From Sedimentisphaerales bacterium (lineage in GTDB: Bacteria > Planctomycetota > Phycisphaerae > Sedimentisphaerales > SM23-30): DNA of 64,000 nt. Shown here in pieces: positions 54,671-64,000 of this stretch. The stretch spans positions 45,465 through 109,464 of the forward strand of contig JANQJS010000039.1 of assembly GCA_028281535.1 (NCBI GenBank), written 5' to 3'. Position numbers and translations under genes: made by a program. The notes under the pieces were generated by a model. That model had not been told where the DNA came from. It saw only the letters and a list, made by a program, of their open reading frames with translations, and ran no database searches. Numbering within the stretch: position 1 is the first letter of the stretch; every line of letters starts with the position of its first letter.

Positions 54671-56860
54671 TTAATCACATTTTGGGACATCTTTTTTGAT
54701 GGCTTTCAGAAGTTTTTCGAGAAATTTTCTTGGATCGTCTGAGCGTTGTTTCATGTTGGTGTCGGGCATAGTATTTCGACAGAGCATTTTGTACATTTCT
54801 GCGTAGTCGTCGCCATATTTCGCTTTGACATCTGCTTGGGGTGAGGTTACTTCAGGGCCAATGACCGTCCCGATAGGGGTGACATTATCTTTGTGGGCAA
54901 TGGCTGTGACGAGTGGGCCGTGATCCCGAGCGTTGTCGAAGCTGGTGATGGGTTTTCTGTGTAAGCATTCAAAGAAAAAGTTTGCTTGAGGTGAGGTTTT
55001 TGTTCGCACTTTCCCTATAACGATTGGGTTCTTGAAGAATTGCGAACGCGTAATGATATTTTTCTGGATATCGATGCCATGGACGTTATCTTCGACATAG
55101 ATGCCTGACCATCCGCCAGTGATGCCGCAATTTAAGTCGTTGAGGAAATTCGTGTGAATTTTATTGAGTTCGCCATCGGCTGGTGAACTTACATAAATTG
55201 CCGCATCTCCCATTAAGCCATAGAGTACATCTTTGATTATATTGTTTTTGACGACGTTGCCGCGAAGGTAGCGAAACTTGCTTGCGTTTTCGTCCGAGAC
55301 ACCAACACCTTTGGCTTTTTTGTCGATTTCTCGCCATCGCATCATCGACCAGGCTTGCTGGTAGACAGGATGATCGGGTGTAAAGACATCGTTGCGAGGA
55401 GCAGCCAGCAGAATTGCTTGGCGACGAACGGTATTGATGTAATTACCTGAGATAGTGTTGAATCCGCTTTGCCAGATGGTGATGGCTGGGACATCCCATT
55501 TCATTTCACACGTCATGTAGAATGAGTTGTCGATGATTTTATTATGTTTGTTGACATCTTTTTTGCCAGGGCCATATCCAAAGAGTCCAATGCCGCCGTC
55601 GCCGAGGTATTCAAATTTACAACCTTCCACGGTGTTGTTTTGTGCCCATAGATCGAAGCGAAGGCCACCAGATCCACTTTTTTCGAAGGTACAATTTTTT
55701 ACCATGCAATGTTCTGCACCACGAAAACGCATGAGCGAGTTGGCTTTATCGACCATCGCCCAATCATTTAAGATGCCAATATCTTTTGATGTGCGAGAGG
55801 CGTAGTCGCCATTCATGAAGGTGAAGCCTTCGAAAGTGAGATAGCGAACAGGTTTATCGGTTAATGTTTTTTTACTTATGAGTCCTTCCACGCGAACAAA
55901 TTCGGTTAAGGTCGGGGCATAAATTTTTTCCGCATCGAGAAACGGCATCATATAAATTTTGCCAAAGTCTGGATCGACGGCCCATTTGCCTTTGACGCTG
56001 AGTCCTTCCAGGTTGTTTTCGAGCCAGGCCCAGGGGATCTTCTTTTCCCAAGGCTTCATGAGGCCCATGTCATATGGTTGAGCGACGCGATAGGTGCTGG
56101 CAACTTTTGTGATGAGTTTTTTGTCATCTGCCTTTTCGATCGGTAGCAAATTAATATTGAAATCGGTAGAAAAAAGACGTAAGTCCATGGCTGAAGCGTC
56201 GAATGAAAAATTCGTCATTGGCCTATTAAATTCGATGGTGGTTTTGGTTTCGGGCTTTTCCCACATTTCACCCCGAAGGTGTGGAAGGTGTTTGACATCA
56301 TTTTTGATCGCGTGAGAGATACCGATACTAGCACGTTGCATGGCGTTTTGCTCGGCTTTGTCATCATACATGTATCTGAAGAGTCCTAATTCTTTAGGTA
56401 AATCGACAACATATACGTGAGGTTGAGCTTTTGGAGGTATGAGTTCATAGCCCGGATCTTCAGGTGTAATTTTTCGCCATCCAGTAAGATGGAAGCCTGA
56501 GGTGAAAACCACTTTGTCTTTTTGGTCTGGCAGAGCTTTGTAAGTGACTTTTTGTTTTTCACTGCCGCTATCTTCAAGCGTAAAGATAACAGTTTTGTCT
56601 AAAAAATATTCTCCATGTGAAAAGTAAACTGTGATGTCACCAGCGCCATCCAAGTGTTTTCGGACAAGTTTACGAGCACCGTCGAGGCTTCGTAAAGGCT
56701 TTTCTTTGGTGCCTGGGTTGGCGTCATTTCCATCGGGCGTTACATAAAATGATTGCGGGCTATCATCTTTTTTATCTTTCGCTTTATCTCCTGCAGCAAA
56801 AGATACATTGCAAATGGAAATTGTTAATAAGATAGACAAAAGAATAGCTAATTTTTTCAC
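54671..56860 (-). CDS. Secreted right-handed beta-helix protein
   Basis: The 730-residue protein, read from a GTG preceded by AAAGG, has a signal peptide (LAILLSILLTISICNVSFA). It opens with the planctomycete-type motif FYVTPDGNDANPGTKEKPLRSLDGARKLVRK, then has ITVYFSHGEYFL and successive parallel beta-helix turns (RYLTFEGFTFMNGDY, CMVKNCTFEKSGSGGLRF, NTVEGCKFEYLGDGGIGLFG). These features are typical of pectate-lyase-like or glycan-binding proteins. An upstream ATG at 56911 would hide the signal peptide behind a 17-residue extension. Confidence 0.85.
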   Translation of the reverse strand: MKKLAILLSILLTISICNVSFAAGDKAKDKKDDSPQSFYVTPDGNDANPGTKEKPLRSLDGARKLVRKHLDGAGDITVYFSHGEYFLDKTVIFTLEDSGSEKQKVTYKALPDQKDKVVFTSGFHLTGWRKITPEDPGYELIPPKAQPHVYVVDLPKELGLFRYMYDDKAEQNAMQRASIGISHAIKNDVKHLPHLRGEMWEKPETKTTIEFNRPMTNFSFDASAMDLRLFSTDFNINLLPIEKADDKKLITKVASTYRVAQPYDMGLMKPWEKKIPWAWLENNLEGLSVKGKWAVDPDFGKIYMMPFLDAEKIYAPTLTEFVRVEGLISKKTLTDKPVRYLTFEGFTFMNGDYASRTSKDIGILNDWAMVDKANSLMRFRGAEHCMVKNCTFEKSGSGGLRFDLWAQNNTVEGCKFEYLGDGGIGLFGYGPGKKDVNKHNKIIDNSFYMTCEMKWDVPAITIWQSGFNTISGNYINTVRRQAILLAAPRNDVFTPDHPVYQQAWSMMRWREIDKKAKGVGVSDENASKFRYLRGNVVKNNIIKDVLYGLMGDAAIYVSSPADGELNKIHTNFLNDLNCGITGGWSGIYVEDNVHGIDIQKNIITRSQFFKNPIVIGKVRTKTSPQANFFFECLHRKPITSFDNARDHGPLVTAIAHKDNVTPIGTVIGPEVTSPQADVKAKYGDDYAEMYKMLCRNTMPDTNMKQRSDDPRKFLEKLLKAIKKDVPKCD

Positions 56861-57016
56861 AACGTCACCTTTCATAAAGTCAATTTTTCCATCGTGGACA
56901 GAAAATCCCACACGATACGTGAACCATTATTCTAATGGAAAATGGTAAAAAGGTCAAATGTTAATGGTGCTAAAGAAAGGCTGGTCAATCGTTGTAAAAT
57001 CCATACAATTAAGTAG

Positions 57017-57712
57017 ATGGAGAAAATAAAACCAGAGGATTATTCGGCCATTGTGATTTTTACCGGGGCGGGTATGTCCGCAGAAAGTGGCATACCGACG
57101 TATCGTGGCAAAGGCGGTATTTGGCAAGAATATGATTGGCAGCAGTATGCCTGTCAGTTAGCTTTTGATCTTGATCCGAAAAAGGTTTTGGCCTTTCATG
57201 AATTGCGTCGGAAATCAGTGCTCGATTGTCAACCGCATGCGGGCCATGAATTCATTTCGAGCTTGGAACGATCCCATGCTCAAGTAACCATTGTTACTCA
57301 GAATATTGATGGCATGCACCAGCGAGCCGGCAGTCATAACGTTATTGAACTTCATGGCAGCCTTTGGCGATTGCGTTGTCCATCTCATGGCAAACGCGAA
57401 GATATAGGTGGAACCTTTGAGTCTTACCGATGTGAATATTGTCAAGCTTGGCTACGACCTGATATAACCTGGTTTGAAGATCCCATTGATCAAGAGGTGT
57501 TTTTTCAGGCAGAACAGGCCATTGGGCAAGCGGAGTTATTTGTGAGTATTGGGACTTCTGGGAATGTCTGGCCTGCCGCGGGATTAGCCGAGTTGGCTGG
57601 ACAAAGTGGATGTTTTTGTGTTGAAGTGAATCCTGAGTTGTCTGGTATGTCAGGTTTGTATGACCAGGTTTTTCAAGAGCCTGCAAGTAAACTTTCGGAA
57701 TTATTTATTTAA
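57017..57712 (+). CDS. cobB: Sir2-family NAD-dependent protein deacylase (CobB-like)
   Basis: The 231-residue sirtuin has the NAD-binding motif FTGAGMSAESGIPTYRG (near 14-32), the TQNIDGMHQRAG motif and the catalytic His in ELHGSL. The zinc site reads CPSH and CEYC rather than two CxxC pairs. The deacylase-specific segment reads FHELRRKS, keeping Arg but not the Tyr of CobB-type desuccinylases. It removes acyl groups from lysine. The DinB-like gene follows 23 bases later. Confidence 0.92.
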   Translation: MEKIKPEDYSAIVIFTGAGMSAESGIPTYRGKGGIWQEYDWQQYACQLAFDLDPKKVLAFHELRRKSVLDCQPHAGHEFISSLERSHAQVTIVTQNIDGMHQRAGSHNVIELHGSLWRLRCPSHGKREDIGGTFESYRCEYCQAWLRPDITWFEDPIDQEVFFQAEQAIGQAELFVSIGTSGNVWPAAGLAELAGQSGCFCVEVNPELSGMSGLYDQVFQEPASKLSELFI

Positions 57713-57735
57713 ATTTTATTTTATAGAGTAGCGTT

Positions 57736-58227
57736 ATGATTAATCATTTATTTTTTGTATACGAATTTAATTTAAATTACGCACGCGCATTGGTGGCAGA
57801 TATTCCAGAGGATGATATGTTTACCCAGCCGCATGGCTTGAAGAATCATCCTGCCTGGCTCTTGGGCCATTTGTCTTTTGCGAGCGATTTTGCTTGCACA
57901 TTGTTAGGGTTTGCCAGTGAAGATTTGGGAACAGATTGGGGAGACCTGTTTGGCAATGGCAGCAAACCTGAACCCGATGAAGAATTGTATCCAGATAAAG
58001 AAGAACTCATCGAAACGCTGGAATTTCAACATGCACGGTTAGCACCGATCGTCAATAGTTGTGATGAGTCCTTTTTCGAACAACCGCTTGGCGATGATAA
58101 TTTGCGAGAAATTTTTCCAACCTTAGGTGACCTGATCACCTATCTAATGACGTCGCATGAAACCACGCATCTTGGACAACTTAGTAGCTGGAGACGTGCC
58201 ATGGGCCTGCCTATGATTTTTGGTTAA
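57736..58227 (+). CDS. DinB-superfamily protein
   Basis: The 163-residue helical protein has NHPAWLLGHLSFASDF and SHETTHLGQLSSWRRAMG, the His-rich motifs of the DinB/YfiT-like fold that bind a divalent metal. Members include thiol transferases and damage-induced proteins; the specific role is unknown. It is probably co-transcribed with the sirtuin. Confidence 0.82.
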   Translation: MINHLFFVYEFNLNYARALVADIPEDDMFTQPHGLKNHPAWLLGHLSFASDFACTLLGFASEDLGTDWGDLFGNGSKPEPDEELYPDKEELIETLEFQHARLAPIVNSCDESFFEQPLGDDNLREIFPTLGDLITYLMTSHETTHLGQLSSWRRAMGLPMIFG

Positions 58228-58443
58228 TTCAACAAAGGGGACCAAGAGGGGGGAAATGTTTCTTATATTGTTATCGGACACCAGGAAATATTTTCTCATA
58301 TAACATTCTGGCCAGAAGGTATTTAAATTTTCGATATTACGATGTTGAAAAAAAGTGCCGATATTTTGTAAAAATATGCATCTGAATCGTATTTCCCTAT
58401 TAATGATTGTTTAAATCCATATGTAATAGATAAAACAAAGTAA

Positions 58444-58992
58444 ATGGCATCACAAAATAAACAGCAACAGACCATGGATGATTTGACGAGTCAGTTTCTC
58501 AAGCACTACGTCGAAAACCAACGTCGTATCTATGGGTTGATCAGATCGCTAGTGCCCCGTTGTCAAGATGCCGACGATGTCATGCAGGAAACTACTGCAG
58601 TGATGTGGCAAAAATTCAGAGAGTTCCAGCCCGGAACCAACTTTTCAGCGTGGGGAAATCGAATTGCTCACCTGCTTGTCCTCAAGCATTATCAGAAGAA
58701 TAAGAATTTGCCCTCTTTTAAACCAGAAATTCTAGATGAAATTACCAAGGATGCCCATATTCTAAATAAACAAATGACCCATCGTTTAGATGCGTTGCTT
58801 TCCTGTTTGAAAAAGCTGTCATCCGATGATCGCGAATTAGTCAAATGGCGATATGAACAGAATACATCTGTAAAAGAAATTTCTCAAAAGCAAAATATTG
58901 CATCACATACGATTTATCGTTCTTTGGGTCGTATTCATAATTGTCTTCTTGATTGCATTAAACGCCATATGGCAGTGGAGACATCATTATGA
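58444..58992 (+). CDS. ECF RNA polymerase sigma factor (planctomycete/verrucomicrobial type)
   Basis: The 182-residue sigma factor has region 2 (QRRIYGLIRSLVPRCQDADDVMQETTAVMWQKFREFQPGTNFSAW) and region 4 (LKKLSSDDRELVKWRYEQNTSVKEISQKQNIASHTIYRSLGRI). The DADDVMQE core and the FxPGTNFxAW segment are typical of the family that pairs with FecR-LamG proteins in Planctomycetota. Its stop overlaps the ATG of the FecR gene by four bases. Confidence 0.92.
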   Translation: MASQNKQQQTMDDLTSQFLKHYVENQRRIYGLIRSLVPRCQDADDVMQETTAVMWQKFREFQPGTNFSAWGNRIAHLLVLKHYQKNKNLPSFKPEILDEITKDAHILNKQMTHRLDALLSCLKKLSSDDRELVKWRYEQNTSVKEISQKQNIASHTIYRSLGRIHNCLLDCIKRHMAVETSL

Positions 58993-60719
58993 ATACAAAC
59001 AACAATGAAAATCTAAAATACCATCAGCAATTTTTACAACTTTGGGATGGAACTTTGAGTGATCAGGAATCTCAGAAGCTGACTGAATTATTATCTTCAG
59101 ACGTCCAACTTCGGCAATTCTATTTAGAGTTCATGAGTGTAAATGTATGCTTACATCAACTCAATGATCCTGTAGAAGATTTAATCGGTGTTATTAATGA
59201 TGACCAGCTTCAATCGAAGCAAATTCTTCAAGATGCTATTGAAATTGATCAATATAGAAAAGAGCTTTTGCGGCAACAGGAAGCGTCTAAGAATCGAACC
59301 AAAGTTAAAAAGCAAGCCGAAGATCAATTAAAAGAATACCTGGATCAACATGAAATTCATCAGAAAAACAATCACATATGTTCACGACCTAATTTGGTTC
59401 AAAAGCGATCCTTCGAGAAAGGGTTAAAAGCCCTTGCCGCTTGTTTAATCATAGGGCTATGCTTTTGGTTATTGGTAACACCTACATCGTTATATGATGT
59501 TGCAAAAATTACATATTCCCATGAAGCTCAATGGGGTGTTGAGCCAGATAAATTCTATCAGGATAAAAAGTATCATTTAATCAGCGGATTGGCAGAAATC
59601 GAGTTTAATGATGGAGCTAAGATCATACTCGAAGGGCCATCCCAAATTACATTTGAATCGGCTAATGGGGCCTATCTTGATCATGGGAAATTGACGGCGC
59701 AAGTGCCAGAGAGAGCCAAAGGATTTACTATCGTGACCCCTATTTCCTCCGTTGTGGACTTTGGTACCGAATTTGGTATCGAAGTTGATTCAAACGCCAG
59801 TGTATTGGTCCATGTCTTTAAAGGTTCTGTGGGCATAAGGCAGAGCCGTTTGGACCATAAAGATTTTACCATGATTAAACAGGGGCAAGGCAAGCGGCTG
59901 AAAAAAATAGATGGAGATTTAACCGTTATTGATGTTCCTGGGAAACAAGCCTATTTCTCAAACCAGTTGAATAAAAAGTGGGATGATAATCAGGTGGCTT
60001 CAATAAGTTTATATCAGCAGTATATTCAGTCATTGAATCCTGACTATTATTTTCCTTTCGAGTTATCATTAGAATCGATGGAAGGGGTTATCGGAATGAA
60101 TGGGACCCCTAAGGTCGTTTCGATGGGGGCGGAACTGTATAAAGATCAAACTAATTATGCATTAGAATTAAATTCCGAAAAACAATATGTGATTTTAGAT
60201 GTTTTTCAACGTAAAGAGAAGAGAAAAACTTTCTCTATGATGTTATGGGTGAAACAAATCAATGAACAAACAGACATTTCTCCGTTATTGTATTCGGCGA
60301 CTTTTAATGAAACAGGATATCCTGTTATTGCCTTGTACCTGGAAAATCAATCGATCGTATTTGACTCAGTTACGACATGTGATAGACAGAAGGATGTAGA
60401 TTATATTCTTGTTAGTAAGTCAGATATTAGTCCTAATCAATGGGCATGTATTGTTGTCACCAAAAAAGAGAATGGTGATCTCTCTCTTTATGTCAATGGT
60501 AAGCACGATAAGACAATTAATAAAGGTACAGATTGTCCCTTGTTTGGTTGGGAAGATATTTGTTTGGGATATAATTCTAACATTGTTGATGAAGCAACAC
60601 GTGGGATCTTTGATGGATATATCGATGAGGTGGCATTCTTTGATTATGTTTTGTCGTCTGAAGAAATAGAGAATATATATAAGCATGATTCGTTAGCGAA
60701 GAACAAAAACAATAATTGA
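58989..60719 (+). CDS. FecR-LamG membrane protein (putative anti-sigma partner)
   Basis: The 576-residue protein has a cytoplasmic helical N-terminus (about 1-135), a single membrane segment (about 140-160), a FecR domain (about 180-310; IEFNDGAKIILEGPSQITFES, GFTIVTPISSVVDFGTEFGIEVD) and a C-terminal LamG domain (about 380-565; TFSMMLWVKQI, DGYIDEVAFFDYVLSSEEI). It is coupled to the ECF sigma gene and probably controls it in response to an extracellular polysaccharide or surface signal. The target genes may include the copper oxidase that follows. Confidence 0.88.
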   Translation: MNTNNNENLKYHQQFLQLWDGTLSDQESQKLTELLSSDVQLRQFYLEFMSVNVCLHQLNDPVEDLIGVINDDQLQSKQILQDAIEIDQYRKELLRQQEASKNRTKVKKQAEDQLKEYLDQHEIHQKNNHICSRPNLVQKRSFEKGLKALAACLIIGLCFWLLVTPTSLYDVAKITYSHEAQWGVEPDKFYQDKKYHLISGLAEIEFNDGAKIILEGPSQITFESANGAYLDHGKLTAQVPERAKGFTIVTPISSVVDFGTEFGIEVDSNASVLVHVFKGSVGIRQSRLDHKDFTMIKQGQGKRLKKIDGDLTVIDVPGKQAYFSNQLNKKWDDNQVASISLYQQYIQSLNPDYYFPFELSLESMEGVIGMNGTPKVVSMGAELYKDQTNYALELNSEKQYVILDVFQRKEKRKTFSMMLWVKQINEQTDISPLLYSATFNETGYPVIALYLENQSIVFDSVTTCDRQKDVDYILVSKSDISPNQWACIVVTKKENGDLSLYVNGKHDKTINKGTDCPLFGWEDICLGYNSNIVDEATRGIFDGYIDEVAFFDYVLSSEEIENIYKHDSLAKNKNNN

Positions 60720-60948
60720 GTCCATGTGAAACATTGAGCCATATTAATCTTTTCAGCTAGTCATGATGAGTAAAATGATATGAGGTGTTTTTTGCCTTGC
60801 ATATTATTTTCATTTCAATGTTAACTCTAATTTAGTTTTCTTGCACTCGAGATTTTCGAAGGCCATGGAGATCCTTTGCCTATAAAGACGTAAGTGTGTT
60901 AAGTGTTCGTGTTTCAATATGCAAATATTTCAGAAAGGAAGTGAAGTT

Positions 60949-63900
60949 GTGAGTATGAAAAATAAAATTTGTCTTATTGTTTATGCTTGGTTGTTTGGTT
61001 TTACAGCCACAAATCTATTTGCTCAAGGTTCTTGGTCGTCACTGGTCGGGACAGGTGGTGTCGAAGGTATCCATATGGCCTCGCTGCATACCGATCAGGT
61101 ATTTGTTTTGGGTCAGAGAGATGCCGGGCCGCACGTCTATCGTGTATTTGATCCATTAAGTCCCTTGCAGGGAACGACGGGCAGCACATCTGGCGATCAT
61201 TTTTGTGCAGGTCATACGTTAATGGCAGATGGATCATTTCTTTGGGTCGATGGCGCTGCCAACGGTGCCATCAGACGATATGATCCTGCCACGGGATCAT
61301 TTCCGATTGTTGATAACACCCAAGCCTCGGATATACGTTGGTATCCTTCTACGATCATTTTGGGTAATGGTAAAGTGGTAACATTTGGTGGTGTTAATCC
61401 AGGGGGTGGTGAACCTAATTTATTATCTGCAGAAGTGTTTGATCCCGCGACGAATACCTCTGTATTCTTAAATGGCGGCGGTAATGTCCTGGGATATCAA
61501 GATGCGGGTAATGCCTATCCTCGTGTCATTATGGTGCCGACCAATAATCCAAATCCAAATATTTTTAAAATCTTACATCCAGGACCTGCCGCGCAATCTT
61601 ACTTTTATGAAATTAATACCGACACGAATACCAGTACATTAAGCTTAGGTCCCGTTGATCCATTTACACCTTCAGGCGGTGGCGGCGAGCCCGCCGGTCG
61701 TCTGCAGGCAATGTATGTAACATTACACGATGGTCGTGTCATGGCCGCCGGTGGTGATCGAATTGATGAGACAGAGATTCGATCAAACACGGTTTCTATT
61801 ATGGATCCTACCGCACCCAGTCCAAGCTGGTCGGCTGCTGCGAATATGAACGTTGGGCGTTCCAACTGTTTAGCCACCCTGCTGATGGATGGCAGGGTGC
61901 TGGTTTATGGCCATCTAAACCAGGCAGAAATATATGAGCCTGGCGCAAATAACTGGACCAGTGTTCCCAACATGGCAATAGATCGAGGTTATCATACTGG
62001 CGGTATTCTCTTGCCGGACGGCCGAGTGATTGTTTCCGGGGGTATAGGTACGGGGGGAGCCGGTGACTTTGGTGAATCGGATATCTCCCAATATTATTCA
62101 CCTGATTATCTTTCCGCCGGCGCTCGTCCAACGATTACCTCATCACCCGCACAGGCCGGTTATGGTGAAGTGATTAATGTGGGCTATTCTTCCAGTAATG
62201 TCATTAACGATGTTTTGTTACGGCGTCCGGGATCCGCCACACATAGTTTTACTTATAATATGGTGGGTGTGACCCAGTCTAACGGGGATGTTGCTGTAAC
62301 GGATAATGGATCATCTTTAACAATAACGATTCCATCGAATCCAACGTTGATACCACCAGGATACTATTATCTGGTTATCTTCTCAGATAACTCAGGTACC
62401 AAAGTTCCATCGATTGCCCAATGGATTCAAATCGATGGCAGTGCACCGCCACCGGATAGCAATCCACCAAGTCAACCTTCGATCTCAGGTTTCAGTAATG
62501 TCCTGGATGTTTCTTTAACCGTGACCTCAACGGTGTCAACCGATACCGAAGGCAGCAATCCGGTTGAATATGATTTTGATGAAACAACTGGAAATACCGG
62601 TGGTACCGATAGCGGATGGCAATTCAGTGTTAACTATACAGATACAGGCCTGAATGCCTCAACACAATATTGCTATCGTGTTCGTGCCCGTGACTCACAA
62701 GGTAACACAACCGGCTATTCTTCCACGCAATGCAGGACAACCACTGCAGGTCCAGACACCAATCCTCCGACGCCAAATCCAATGACCTTTGCCGTTGCCC
62801 CCGCTGCGATTGGGGATACTGTGATTAATATGACCGCGACCACGGCAACCGATGCAGAGGGCAGTAACCCAATTGAATATGAATTCGATGAAACAACGGC
62901 GAATCCGGGTGCAACCGATAGTGGCTGGCAGCAGGGGGACACTTATTATGACTATGGTTTGCAGGGGGGCACACAGTATACCTATCGTGTTCGTGCTCGC
63001 GATGGTCTGGGTAATACAGGTAGTTATTCCGGTTCTGCATCCGCAACGACGGCACCGGAAGATGGTTTTGTAGACATTAGTGTTGGGCCTACACAAATAT
63101 TCACACCTGCCAATGTCACGATTAATGTGGGTGATACCGTTGAATGGACCTTCCTGGAGGATGGTCATAACGTTTGGGCCGGCTTATCGGGAGCGCATAA
63201 CTTCCTTGATAGTAATCCCACTCAAATTGCCTTTAGCTCTTCGGCCGATCCGCTCGTAACGAATCCGACTGGATTTGTTTACACCGCAACGTTTGATCAA
63301 AACTTCCTTGATAGTTCCACCGGTGATGCCGGCCATGATCAATATAATTATCATTGTCATATCCACGGTAGTGGTATTCCATTTGAAATGTTTGGTACCA
63401 TTACGGTCAATGGTGGTACACCACCTCCTTCGCCAAGTCCTATGACGTTTGCATCAGCTCCTGCAGCGACCAGTTGCAGCAGCATTACCATGACGGCCAC
63501 AACAGCAACGTCGGCGAATTCACCGGTAGAATATCTCTTTACAGAAACGACCGGCGGCAGTGGTGCCACTGATAGTAACTGGCAGTTATCTACGACCTAT
63601 GTGGATAATGGTTTAGCACCAAGTACGCAGTACACCTATAACGTTCGTGCCCGTGATGCAACCGGTAATGCCGGTACCGCATCCACCAATGCTTCGGCAA
63701 CCACACAAAGCGGTGGCGGTGGTACATGGGGTGCTCAAGTGAATAATACCGATAGCGGTATTGCTTATTCTGGTATGACAAATGTATCTGCATCAGGTGC
63801 ATTCCAGAATGATGCTCATTATACACTATCCTCTGGTTCCGCTTCGTTCTCTATCAATGGCGGTGGCATACGAATCTATGTATGGCGTACCGGTGATGTC

Positions 63901-64000
63901 GCTCAGAGCTTTAGTATCTCCATTGATGGCGGTTCAGCTCAAACAGTGAACGTGGGTACCGGTCCTTTTGATAGCTTCCTGGCACATGAAGATACTAACT
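60949..64000 (+). CDS. Galactose-oxidase-like radical copper oxidase with FN3 and cupredoxin domains, 3' end missing
   Basis: The frame starts at GTG (AGGAAG site) and stays open to the window edge, giving at least 1017 codons. After a signal peptide (IVYAWLFGFTATNLFA) comes a kelch/galactose oxidase propeller and a DUF1929 domain. The radical-copper ligands are all present: Cys86 (FCAGH), Tyr132 (RWYPS), Tyr348-His349 (GYHTGG) and His432 (ATHSF), with spacings close to those of fungal galactose oxidase. Three FN3-like repeats follow (from about 505). Between the second and third is a cupredoxin domain with type 1 copper ligands His740, Cys803, His806 and Met814. It is secreted; the substrate could be a sugar, glyoxal-type aldehyde or alcohol. 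Confidence 0.85.
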   Translation, partial: MSMKNKICLIVYAWLFGFTATNLFAQGSWSSLVGTGGVEGIHMASLHTDQVFVLGQRDAGPHVYRVFDPLSPLQGTTGSTSGDHFCAGHTLMADGSFLWVDGAANGAIRRYDPATGSFPIVDNTQASDIRWYPSTIILGNGKVVTFGGVNPGGGEPNLLSAEVFDPATNTSVFLNGGGNVLGYQDAGNAYPRVIMVPTNNPNPNIFKILHPGPAAQSYFYEINTDTNTSTLSLGPVDPFTPSGGGGEPAGRLQAMYVTLHDGRVMAAGGDRIDETEIRSNTVSIMDPTAPSPSWSAAANMNVGRSNCLATLLMDGRVLVYGHLNQAEIYEPGANNWTSVPNMAIDRGYHTGGILLPDGRVIVSGGIGTGGAGDFGESDISQYYSPDYLSAGARPTITSSPAQAGYGEVINVGYSSSNVINDVLLRRPGSATHSFTYNMVGVTQSNGDVAVTDNGSSLTITIPSNPTLIPPGYYYLVIFSDNSGTKVPSIAQWIQIDGSAPPPDSNPPSQPSISGFSNVLDVSLTVTSTVSTDTEGSNPVEYDFDETTGNTGGTDSGWQFSVNYTDTGLNASTQYCYRVRARDSQGNTTGYSSTQCRTTTAGPDTNPPTPNPMTFAVAPAAIGDTVINMTATTATDAEGSNPIEYEFDETTANPGATDSGWQQGDTYYDYGLQGGTQYTYRVRARDGLGNTGSYSGSASATTAPEDGFVDISVGPTQIFTPANVTINVGDTVEWTFLEDGHNVWAGLSGAHNFLDSNPTQIAFSSSADPLVTNPTGFVYTATFDQNFLDSSTGDAGHDQYNYHCHIHGSGIPFEMFGTITVNGGTPPPSPSPMTFASAPAATSCSSITMTATTATSANSPVEYLFTETTGGSGATDSNWQLSTTYVDNGLAPSTQYTYNVRARDATGNAGTASTNASATTQSGGGGTWGAQVNNTDSGIAYSGMTNVSASGAFQNDAHYTLSSGSASFSINGGGIRIYVWRTGDVAQSFSISIDGGSAQTVNVGTGPFDSFLAHEDTN

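Noticed and set aside
62695..63826. Leftward ORFs inside the copper oxidase gene
   Set aside because: Produced by the repetitive FN3 coding sequence; the rightward frame carries clear domains and catalytic residues.
1..64000. CRISPR array
   Set aside because: No regularly spaced direct repeats were seen; the only short repeat family is the 42-base REP hairpin.

Overview
The window most resembles a moderately AT-rich planctomycete chromosome, probably of the Phycisphaerae type. The reasons are a PEP-CTERM protein together with an EpsI-type protein, several dockerin-like secreted proteins, prepilin-like proteins with a late DG motif, LamG-domain proteins, an ECF sigma factor paired with a FecR-LamG protein, and a type II secretion (T2SS) operon. 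The taxonomic call is inference from gene content; there is no rRNA gene in the window.

Layout. 1-9.3 kb: the start of a leftward secreted protein, an orphan EpsI-family protein, a 2243-residue secreted multidomain protein and a 57-codon ORF. 9.5-19.9 kb: a tightly packed T2SS operon, gspC-D-E-F-G-I-J-K-L-M. 19.9-21.6 kb: leftward ArsC-like, pterin carbinolamine dehydratase and TraT-like lipoprotein genes. 21.9-28.7 kb: a TetR regulator with an operator array, then a complete RND efflux operon. 28.8-30.7 kb: Rrf2 regulator, small lipoprotein, tRNA-Ser(TGA) and tag. 30.8-33.5 kb: a leftward trio of prepilin-like, dockerin-like and PEP-CTERM proteins. 33.7-37.8 kb: a leftward heme uptake operon hmuT-U-V-S-hemP, with hemP only 58 codons long.

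38.1-44.9 kb is the most unusual part. A REP-associated transposase gene with a frameshift sits among three copies of a 42-nt REP-like hairpin repeat; a fourth copy lies 15 kb away in the efflux operon. Next to it is a compact phage-like module: a self-cleaving S24 repressor, divergent from a coupled set encoding a helix-turn-helix protein, an ABC ATPase, a GNAT-like acyltransferase, a ParB-like protein and small and large terminase subunits. No capsid, portal, tail or integrase gene is present.

44.9-64 kb: a membrane protein, an Nramp-related transporter, a PadR regulator with a membrane partner, a LamG protein with a duplicated domain, a lone pilin, a membrane protein-NUDIX-cupin operon, a secreted beta-helix protein, a sirtuin with a DinB-like protein, the ECF sigma/FecR-LamG pair, and an incomplete galactose-oxidase-like radical copper oxidase that also carries a cupredoxin domain and runs off the right edge.

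How they fit together: the T2SS could export the many signal-peptide-bearing LamG, dockerin, beta-helix and oxidase proteins. The EpsI and PEP-CTERM proteins point to an exosortase elsewhere, and the prepilins need a prepilin peptidase that is not in the window. Regulators (TetR, Rrf2, S24, PadR, ECF sigma) lie beside their likely targets, and several have visible inverted repeats in their promoters.
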